Of a stretch of DNA of 25,507 nt, positions 1 through 6,155 are shown in pieces. The notes under the pieces were generated by a model. The model ran no database searches, was not told the DNA's origin, and saw only the letters and a program-made list of their open reading frames with translations. The stretch covers positions 1-25,507 of the forward strand of contig JBEBJQ010000062.1 of assembly GCA_040079795.1 (NCBI GenBank). Direction: 5' to 3'. Each line of letters starts with the position of its first letter. Position 1 is the first letter of the stretch. This DNA comes from SXIZ01 sp040079795 (lineage in GTDB: Bacteria; Pseudomonadota; Gammaproteobacteria; Methylococcales; Methylomonadaceae). The translations under genes and the position numbers were made by a program.

Positions 1-1136
1 AAGTCGCGCCCCGCGCGGGCGCGTGGATTGAAACGATAAGTAATGTTGCAGTTAATATAGGGCAACGTCGCGCCCCGCGCGGGCGCGTGGATTGAAACTG
101 CCGCATCATTAGCAAAATTTAATATGCCAAAGTCGCGCCCCGCGCGGGCGCGTGGATTGAAACATGTTGTTTTGCTCAATTCGTCTAAGTTGTGATGTCG
201 CGCCCCGCGCGGGCGCGTGGATTGAAACCAAGGCGTACGACGTACGCTGATAATTAACTAGTCGCGCCCCGCGCGGGCGCGTGGATTGAAACAATCTGTG
301 TTGTAGTCAATGGTCAGGGCCTCCATGTCGCGCCCCGCGCGGGCGCGTGGATTGAAACTTAGGAATTAACCAAGATGATACGGGGATAATTGTCGCGCCC
401 CGCGCGGGCGCGTGGATTGAAACACGGAGTGGAGCTAATGGAGCGCAGGGAGCAAGTCGCGCCCCGCGCGGGCGCGTGGATTGAAACGATAGAAAGTAGG
501 GCTCAGCCTAGAACGGTTACGTCGCGCCCCGCGCGGGCGCGTGGATTGAAACTAATTTTAGCGGCCTACAGGCAACGCTCAATGCCGGTCGCGCCCCGCG
601 CGGGCGCGTGGATTGAAACAATAGTATCATGAGAATAAGGGCTTATTTCCCAGGTCGCGCCCCGCGCGGGCGCGTGGATTGAAACCTTAACTGGCCCGGT
701 AAAAGTAATGCACTCAATCGTCGCGCCCCGCGCGGGCGCGTGGATTGAAACCGGCGTGTCTTGCATAAACTTCATCGCCACTTGTCGCGCCCCGCGCGGG
801 CGCGTGGATTGAAACATTCCACTTTGCCAGCTTCAGCTCATCCAGATTGTCGCGCCCCGCGCGGGCGCGTGGATTGAAACAACAAAGGCGTTGGCTCAGT
901 CAAATTTGATGGGTCGCGCCCCGCGCGGGCGCGTGGATTGAAACCCTGTAGGCCGCTAAAATTAGATGTCACATTGGTCGCGCCCCGCGCGGGCGCGTGG
1001 ATTGAAACTTTAGTTGCGCCGGTTGCTTTGGCTTTTTCAAGTCGCGCCCCGCGCGGGCGCGTGGATTGAAACTGAACATGTCAAATAAAATGTAGAGAAA
1101 AATGGTCGCGCCCCGCGCGGGCGCGTGGATTGAAAC
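1..1136 (+). CRISPR. CRISPR array, type I-C-like repeats, trailer-side end
   Basis: There are 18 complete, apparently identical 32-base repeats, beginning GTCGCGCCCC and ending GTGGATTGAAAC. They start at 3, 67, 132, 197, 261, 327, 392, 456, 521, 588, 654, 720, 784, 849, 913, 977, 1041 and 1105. The 17 spacers between them are 32-35 bases. Bases 3-9 and 15-21 of the repeat pair into a 7-bp GC stem with a 5-base loop, leaving an 11-base 3' tail (TGGATTGAAAC). That is the geometry Cas5d needs to make the 11-nt crRNA handle in type I-C. Repeat sequence and handle support type I-C, but no cas gene is in the window to confirm it. The ATTGAAAC end sets transcription as plus strand, so leader and cas genes should lie left of position 1. 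The array is cut by the window edge. Confidence 0.98.
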
Positions 1137-1183
1137 CGATAGCCAATTCTTGCGTGAATTGTTGCAGGGGCGCGCCAATAAAC
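1137..1183 (+). other. Terminal spacer and degenerate repeat remnant (array trailer end)
   Basis: After the last perfect repeat there are 32 non-repeat bases (1137-1168), exactly spacer length, followed by GGCGCGCC (1169-1176), which matches the first 8 repeat bases at 7 of 8. Alternatively GGGCGCG (1168-1174) plus AAAC (1180-1183) could be the eroded 3' half of a repeat. Either reading suggests a decayed terminal repeat and places the old end of the array here. The match is short, so this is a moderate call. Confidence 0.5.
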
Positions 1184-1216
1184 ATTCAGGAAAAACCGGA
1201 GGACATTACGGGGATT

Positions 1217-1246
1217 TTGCGGTTAAATAGTAGCCATTAAGATAAT
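1217..1246 (+). promoter_or_regulatory. Candidate sigma-70 promoter for the aldo/keto reductase
   Basis: TTGCGG (1217-1222) and GATAAT (1241-1246) are 18 bases apart, 20 bases upstream of the ATG at 1267. The -10 element matches 5 of 6 consensus bases but the -35 only 3 of 6, so this is a weak assignment from sequence alone. Confidence 0.35.
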
Positions 1247-1266
1247 TATTAGATAGAGCACACTTT

Positions 1267-2115
1267 ATGTCAGCCAGTCAATTGAATCTTTCCGTTCACG
1301 GTGTCTCGATACCACCGATCATTTACGGCACGGCTTGGAAAAAAGACCGCACGGCCGCGTTGGTTCAACAAGCGATCGATTGTGGTTTTCGGGGCATAGA
1401 TACGGCGTGTCAGCCTAAACATTATTATGAAGCAGGTGTCGGCGAGGGGTTGGCTGCTGCTTTTAACAGAGGGTTATCCCGTAGTGACATTTATGTGCAG
1501 AGTAAATTTACGCCAGTTGATGGGCAGGATCCTGAAAGCATTCCGTATGATGCTAAGGCCAATTTGGCAATTCAGGTCGCCCAATCATTTGATATGTCGT
1601 TACAACATTTACAAACGGATTATCTGGATGCTTTAATTCTACATTCCCCACTGACCAATCTTCAAGAGTTGTTGGAGGTTTGGCAAGCTATGGAGAAAAT
1701 CTGCTGTGCAGGCGGTAGCCGACTGCTGGGTATTAGCAATTGCTACAAATTAGAGCAACTGCAATTTTTATGGCAAGCAGCACGAATTAAACCTGCAATC
1801 GTGCAAAACCGTTTTTATGCGGCTACGGGCTATGATGTGGCTATCCGCGACTTTTGTCAGCAAAAACAGATGCTTTATCAGAGCTTCTGGACGTTATCTG
1901 CAAATTCTGAGGTTTTAAACCATCCCAGTTTAAAAGCCTTGTCAACGCATTACCAGCGTAGCCCTGCACAGATATTTTTTCGGTTTTTAACGCAGCTAGG
2001 CATCGTTCCGCTCACTGGCACTTGCAGTAAAATTCATATGCAAGAAGATTTGTCCGTATTTGAATTTACTTTGCAAGCGCAAGAATGTGCGTCGATTAGC
2101 GCGCTACTGGCTTAA
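1267..2115 (+). CDS. Aldo/keto reductase family protein
   Basis: This is a 282-residue soluble protein of the NAD(P)H-dependent aldo/keto reductase superfamily, which reduces aldehydes and ketones on a (beta/alpha)8 barrel. The family's catalytic tetrad is readable: D45 in GFRGIDTA, Y53 or Y54 in KHYYEAGVGEG, K80 in YVQSKF and H126 in LILHSPL. The later SRLLGISNC segment (near residues 150-160) is the usual cofactor-side strand, and VQNRFY corresponds to the common VxQxxY motif. Length is normal for the family. The region between strand 2 and the catalytic tyrosine (ACQPKHYY) differs from classical bacterial members, so the substrate cannot be named. It lies just past the trailer end of the CRISPR array on the same strand but has no evident link to CRISPR function. 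No strong ribosome binding site is seen; AGAG at 1255-1258 is the best candidate. Confidence 0.92.
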   Translation: MSASQLNLSVHGVSIPPIIYGTAWKKDRTAALVQQAIDCGFRGIDTACQPKHYYEAGVGEGLAAAFNRGLSRSDIYVQSKFTPVDGQDPESIPYDAKANLAIQVAQSFDMSLQHLQTDYLDALILHSPLTNLQELLEVWQAMEKICCAGGSRLLGISNCYKLEQLQFLWQAARIKPAIVQNRFYAATGYDVAIRDFCQQKQMLYQSFWTLSANSEVLNHPSLKALSTHYQRSPAQIFFRFLTQLGIVPLTGTCSKIHMQEDLSVFEFTLQAQECASISALLA

Positions 2116-2145
2116 ATGCTTAGCTAATTATTAAAGGGAGTGAGG

Positions 2146-2268
2146 ATGGATGAGGCGCATCAGCTTGATACGCCCCTATCGTTGAAACAGCTTACGAATA
2201 TTCAGGTGAAATTGCGAGCGGTTGCAGCCTATCTATTAAGCTGCGATTGCGGTTTTACGTTTGCCTAA
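2146..2268 (+). pseudogene. Short ORF, probable 5' remnant of a truncated gene
   Basis: An ATG at 2146 is preceded by a good Shine-Dalgarno stretch (AAGGGAGTGAGG, 2134-2145) and opens a 40-codon frame ending TAA at 2268. The peptide starts MDEAHQLDTPLSLKQLTNIQ and continues VKLRAVAAYLLS, which reads like the amphipathic start of a real protein. Its last 11 codons run antisense into the 3' end of the convergent VPLPA-CTERM gene. The likeliest reading is the 5' end of a gene cut off by rearrangement, lying 30 bases after the aldo/keto reductase and perhaps once in its operon. A genuine small protein is possible. I do not recognise the family. Confidence 0.35.
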
Positions 2269-2736
2269 TGAAGCCAGGCCGACTAATGCGGAAGCCATTA
2301 ACCAGGCGGTTGCAGGTAGAGGCACGGCTGAAACTGATGTTGTTACAAAGTAAGAACCTCCACTTGTGCCGGAGGGTGTGCCGGTTATGGTAAAGGTATG
2401 TATGCCGGTAAGTCCGCTGTAACTCACTATGTCGCTGCTAACGTTGAAATCATTGATCTCAAAATCTCCGTTACTAAAAGATCCTATAACTATATCGGCT
2501 AATTCACCTTCTCCAACGGCTAGTGTCCATTCATTATTGAATGCAGGTAGGTTTTCTCCTAAATATATTACCCCTGTATCAATGTCTTCAATTTGATCAG
2601 GAATGATAAGTCTATCCCCTGAATAAGTTGCGTACTCAGGAAGTGCAACTGGATTATTAAGAGTCATAGTGGTCGCCATTGCAATTATCGGTACATTTAA
2701 CAACAAACCCAGCGTAAGAGATTTTAAGATCGACAT
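2236..2736 (-). CDS. VPLPA-CTERM (PEP-CTERM class) sorted secreted protein
   Basis: This is an exported protein of 166 residues from the chosen ATG at 2736, which gives a standard signal peptide (MSILKSLTLGLLLNVPIIAMA). The frame extends to 2784, but the extra 16 residues contain charged and polar residues that would spoil the signal. The C-terminus is a textbook sorting tail: VPLPATAWLMASALVGLASL, then GKRKTAIAA, that is a VPLPA motif, a hydrophobic segment and a short basic end. In the known VPLPA/PEP-CTERM families this tail is recognised and cleaved by an exosortase (EpsH family) for transfer to the cell surface or extracellular matrix. The middle (about residues 25-135) is Thr/Ser/Gly rich and probably beta-sandwich, with no catalytic motif visible. 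No exosortase or exopolysaccharide gene lies in the window. It is transcribed convergently with the upstream genes and divergently from clpB. Confidence 0.85.
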   Translation of the reverse strand: MSILKSLTLGLLLNVPIIAMATTMTLNNPVALPEYATYSGDRLIIPDQIEDIDTGVIYLGENLPAFNNEWTLAVGEGELADIVIGSFSNGDFEINDFNVSSDIVSYSGLTGIHTFTITGTPSGTSGGSYFVTTSVSAVPLPATAWLMASALVGLASLGKRKTAIAA

Positions 2737-3108
2737 AGTAATTTGCTCGCTAATATAAAAATGAAGTCGCCAAGGGTTGCCCATCAGCTTAAGTGTTTAA
2801 ATAAATTGGACTTCTTGACTGATTACAGGTTTTTTGCATTATTAACATCTGCTGCTATAAATTCGCCTTAAACAACACAATGCTCAATGTCGGTGATAAA
2901 TCTGGTTATTTCTAACAGAAAAAGCCAGCTTTTCGTCCAACACTTGGACTTGATTATAGTCAATAAAACTATTATTACTATGGCTATGCCTGTTTTAAAT
3001 GTCTTGCATGACAATCGGTGTTTGCCTTTAGCGCAAATTGAATCACTCTATTATCTCCGCTCATGATTATAGGGTTCTTGAGGCGTAAAAGTATAAAAAA
3101 CCTTTCGC
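2737..3108. other. Gene-free AT-rich intergenic region between VPLPA-CTERM gene and clpB
   Basis: This divergent intergenic region must hold the promoter of the minus-strand VPLPA-CTERM gene, but no clear -35/-10 pair could be assigned. A 61-codon minus-strand frame at 2984-3169 runs antisense across the clpB promoter, has no family resemblance, and was not called. No repeat or RNA gene is evident. Confidence 0.5.
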
Positions 3109-3137
3109 CTTGAAATACCAATAATTCCCCCCCATTT
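3109..3137 (+). promoter_or_regulatory. Sigma-32 (RpoH) heat-shock promoter of clpB
   Basis: CTTGAAA (3109-3115) is followed after 14 bases by CCCCATTT (3130-3137). This matches the known RpoH promoter consensus (CTTGAAA, 11-16 bases, CCCCATnT) essentially perfectly. It sits 37 bases upstream of the clpB ATG, so transcription would start roughly 7-10 bases after the -10 element with a short leader. Confidence 0.88.
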
Positions 3138-3174
3138 CGTAAGTAATTAAAATTCCTTAAAAGGGGCATCTGCG

Positions 3175-5751
3175 ATGAGAATGGACAAACTAACCAGTAA
3201 ATTTCAACTGGCTTTGGCTGACGCGCAAAGTTTGGCGTTAGGTAATGATCACCAATTTATAGAACCCGTGCATTTAATGCTGGCGTTGTTGGATCAACAG
3301 GGCGGCAGTGCAGTGCCATTGCTTAAGCAAAGCGGCGCGAATGTAAGCGTGTTACGCGCTGAATGCCAAGCCAGTTTAAAACGTCTGGCGCAGGTTTCAG
3401 GTTCCGGTGGTGACGTGCAGATTTCCAGCGAGCTGACTAAGCTACTTAACCTGACTGACAAAATGGCGCAGCAGCGCAAAGATGATTACATTTCCAGCGA
3501 ATTGTTTTTATTGGCTGCTTGTGCCACTAAAGGTAGCTTGAGTGATGCGTTGGCTAAAGCGCAAGTTTCACAAAAAGCGTTGGAAACGGCGATTGAAAGT
3601 GCGCGCGGCGGGCAAGCGGTGACTGATCCGAATGCGGAAGACCAACGGGAGGCGTTAAAAAAATACACCATCAATCTCACTGAGCGAGCTGAAAAGGGCA
3701 AGCTAGACCCCGTAATTGGACGGGATGATGAAATTCGTCGCACGATTCAGGTATTACAGCGGCGTACTAAAAATAACCCGGTATTAATCGGTGAGCCTGG
3801 CGTGGGTAAAACGGCGATTGTAGAAGGCTTGGCGCAGCGCATTGTGAATGGCGAAGTGCCCGAAGGTATTAAGGGTAAACAAGTGTTGGCGCTGGATATG
3901 GCGGCCTTGATTGCAGGCGCGAAGTTTCGCGGTGAGTTTGAAGAACGCTTGAAGGCGGTTTTGAATGATCTTGCCAAACAGGAAGGGCAGGTGATTCTAT
4001 TCATAGATGAGCTGCACACTATGGTCGGTGCAGGTAAAGCCGAAGGCGCGATGGATGCTGGGAATATGTTAAAACCGGCTTTGGCGCGTGGCGAACTGCA
4101 TTGCGTCGGCGCAACGACCTTGGATGAGTACCGCAAATACATTGAGAAAGATGCGGCATTAGAGCGGCGCTTCCAGAAAGTGCTGGTGGATGAGCCTTCC
4201 GTGGATGATACGATTGCCATTTTGCGTGGCCTGAAAGAAAAATACGAAGTGCATCACGGTGTTGAAATTACCGATCCGGCAATTGTGGCGGCGGCTATGT
4301 TGTCTTATCGCTATATTGCTGATCGGCAATTGCCGGATAAAGCCATTGATTTAATTGATGAAGCGGCCAGCCGAATCCGCATGGAAATGGATTCCAAACC
4401 GGAGGAAATGGATAAATTACACAGGCGTTTAATCCAATTGAAAATGGAGCAAATGGCGCTGAAAAAAGAAACTGATGCGGCCTCAAAAAAACGTCTGGAA
4501 ATACTGCAAGAAGAAATTAGCGAGCTTGAAAAAGACTATTCTGATTTGGACGAAATCTGGAAAGCAGAGAAAGCCTCTTTACAAGGTTCGGCATCGGTTA
4601 AAGAAAAACTGGAACATGCCAGAACTGATTTGGAAGCGGCAACCCGTAATAACGATTTGGCGCGGATGTCGGAATTGCAATATGGCATCATTCCATCATT
4701 GGAAAAACAGTTGCTTAACGCAGAGCCTGAACAAGCGCAAAAAATGACCCTGTTACGCAATAAAGTCACCGAAGAAGAAATCGCTGAAGTGGTTTCAAAA
4801 TGGACTGGTATTCCGGTTTCCAAGATGATGGAGGGGGAAAAAGAGAAATTATTGCGCATGGAATCTGAATTGGCGAAACGCGTGATTGGGCAGGAAGAAG
4901 CGCTAAAAGCAGTCAGTAATGCGATTCGCCGCTCACGCGCAGGTTTGTCTGATCCTAATCGCCCGAATGGTTCGTTTTTATTCTTGGGGCCAACCGGGGT
5001 AGGTAAAACCGAGCTGTGCAAAGCCTTGGCGAATTTCATGTTTGATACCGAAGATGCGATGATTCGCATTGATATGTCCGAGTTTATGGAAAAACATTCG
5101 GTTGCGCGTTTGATTGGTGCGCCTCCAGGCTATGTCGGTTATGAAGAAGGCGGCTATTTGACTGAAGCGGTCAGACGTAAACCCTATTCCGTTATTTTGC
5201 TGGATGAAATTGAAAAGGCACACAAAGATGTCTTTAATGTGTTGTTGCAAGTGCTGGATGACGGGCGCTTAACGGATGGGCAGGGCAGGACGGTGGATTT
5301 TAGAAATACCGTAATCGTGATGACCTCCAATTTAGGTTCGGAGGCAATCCAGGAATTGGCCGGGGAAAAAGATTATGCACAAATGAAAGCGACCGTTATG
5401 GCGATAGTCGGGGCGCATTTCAGGCCGGAATTTATCAACCGGATTGATGAGTCGGTGGTGTTTCATCCGTTAGGCAGCAAACAGATTAGAGCAATTGCCA
5501 ACGTGCAAATTGAACATTTACGCAAACGCTTGGCGGATCGCGACATTGGCTTTGAAATCAGCGAGGCTGCGTTAGATCGGCTGGGTGAAGCCGGTTTTGA
5601 TCCAGTCTATGGCGCAAGGCCGTTAAAACGTGCCATTCAGCAACAATTGGAAAACCCTTTGGCGCAGGCGATTTTGTCAGGGGGATTTAGTGCGGGGGAG
5701 GTTATAAAAGTCGACAGTGCGCCAGATGGTTTGCATTTTAGTAAAGGCTAA
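3175..5751 (+). CDS. clpB: ATP-dependent disaggregase chaperone ClpB
   Basis: This 858-residue cytoplasmic AAA+ hexamer, with DnaK/DnaJ/GrpE, pulls polypeptides out of heat-induced aggregates. The order is that of bacterial ClpB: N-terminal Clp repeat domain (about 1-145), nucleotide-binding domain 1 with Walker A GEPGVGKT (206-213) and Walker B ILFIDELH, the long coiled-coil M-domain (about 410-525), and nucleotide-binding domain 2 with Walker A GPTGVGKT (605-612) and Walker B VILLDEIEKAH. The C-terminal D2-small domain contains VYGARPLKRAIQ. The M-domain and the absence of an IGF loop separate it from ClpA. Length equals the E. coli protein (857), and the start MRMDKLTSKFQLALADAQSL aligns with it. 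Upstream is a consensus sigma-32 promoter, downstream a strong terminator, so it is a single-gene heat-shock unit. Confidence 0.98.
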   Translation: MRMDKLTSKFQLALADAQSLALGNDHQFIEPVHLMLALLDQQGGSAVPLLKQSGANVSVLRAECQASLKRLAQVSGSGGDVQISSELTKLLNLTDKMAQQRKDDYISSELFLLAACATKGSLSDALAKAQVSQKALETAIESARGGQAVTDPNAEDQREALKKYTINLTERAEKGKLDPVIGRDDEIRRTIQVLQRRTKNNPVLIGEPGVGKTAIVEGLAQRIVNGEVPEGIKGKQVLALDMAALIAGAKFRGEFEERLKAVLNDLAKQEGQVILFIDELHTMVGAGKAEGAMDAGNMLKPALARGELHCVGATTLDEYRKYIEKDAALERRFQKVLVDEPSVDDTIAILRGLKEKYEVHHGVEITDPAIVAAAMLSYRYIADRQLPDKAIDLIDEAASRIRMEMDSKPEEMDKLHRRLIQLKMEQMALKKETDAASKKRLEILQEEISELEKDYSDLDEIWKAEKASLQGSASVKEKLEHARTDLEAATRNNDLARMSELQYGIIPSLEKQLLNAEPEQAQKMTLLRNKVTEEEIAEVVSKWTGIPVSKMMEGEKEKLLRMESELAKRVIGQEEALKAVSNAIRRSRAGLSDPNRPNGSFLFLGPTGVGKTELCKALANFMFDTEDAMIRIDMSEFMEKHSVARLIGAPPGYVGYEEGGYLTEAVRRKPYSVILLDEIEKAHKDVFNVLLQVLDDGRLTDGQGRTVDFRNTVIVMTSNLGSEAIQELAGEKDYAQMKATVMAIVGAHFRPEFINRIDESVVFHPLGSKQIRAIANVQIEHLRKRLADRDIGFEISEAALDRLGEAGFDPVYGARPLKRAIQQQLENPLAQAILSGGFSAGEVIKVDSAPDGLHFSKG

Positions 5752-5815
5752 GCATTGCTGTTGGTCTGAATATAAGCAAGGTTAAAAATCAGCAGGCATT
5801 GTGCCTGTGTCACTC

Positions 5816-5855
5816 AAAAGCCAGCGAAGTATTTATAGCTTCGCTGGCTTTTTTT
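5816..5855 (+). terminator. Rho-independent terminator of clpB
   Basis: AAAAGCCAGCGAAG (5816-5829) and CTTCGCTGGCTTTTTTT (5839-5855) form a long perfect stem with a 9-base loop ending in a T run, about 65 bases after the clpB stop. Confidence 0.92.
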
Positions 5856-6021
5856 AAGTAAAAATGCATAATTAATATAAAACCTGAATTAGGGAGTTTT
5901 ATTGGCAACTGAAGCAAAAAAGTGCGTCATACCCGCCGGGAAGCGGGTATCCAGTGCCAAGGCTGGCAAGCGCCGAGACATCCTTGTAGCCTGGATTCCG
6001 GCAATCCCTACCGAGATGACG
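5856..6021 (+). repeat. Interspersed intergenic repeat, copy 1
   Basis: This is one of three copies in the window (others at 20015-20177 and, inverted, 22891-23034). It begins AAGTAAAAATGCATAA. It contains the perfect hairpin ATACCCGC (5929-5936) / GCGGGTAT (5943-5950), an ATCCAG/CTGGAT inverted pair, and outer CGTCAT (5925-5930) / ATGACG (6016-6021) ends. No coding capacity is seen, consistent with a small non-autonomous or REP-like element. It directly abuts the T run of the clpB terminator and fills most of the intergenic stretch before the next gene. The remainder (6022-6155) contains TTGACA at 6070-6075 but no convincing -10. Confidence 0.85.
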
Positions 6022-6155
6022 ATATTCTGGCTTAGCTGAAGGAAATTTATAATCAGGAAAAATATTATCTTGACAACATTTGCTTTAATTTGATTGTAGA
6101 CTATGCTTCTGCATTATCTGGCACCTCTTAAAACCAACCTGTGTGGAAATTAAGT

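Noticed and set aside
109..1178. Open frames on both strands across the CRISPR array with repeating peptides such as VSIHAPARGAT
   Set aside because: They are translations of the GC-rich repeat itself, repeat with the array period, and have no ribosome binding sites; not genes.
2984..3169. 61-codon minus-strand frame antisense to the clpB promoter
   Set aside because: No family resemblance, and it overlaps the sigma-32 promoter and the clpB leader.
3294..5250. Several antisense open frames of 60-177 codons within clpB
   Set aside because: They mirror the well-conserved clpB coding frame and resemble no protein family; shadows of codon bias.
6070..6104. TTGACA at 6070 as a promoter for the Ig-like repeat protein
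   Set aside because: The -35 is perfect, but the best -10 candidate (TAGACT, 6097-6102) is 21 bases away; not convincing enough to list.
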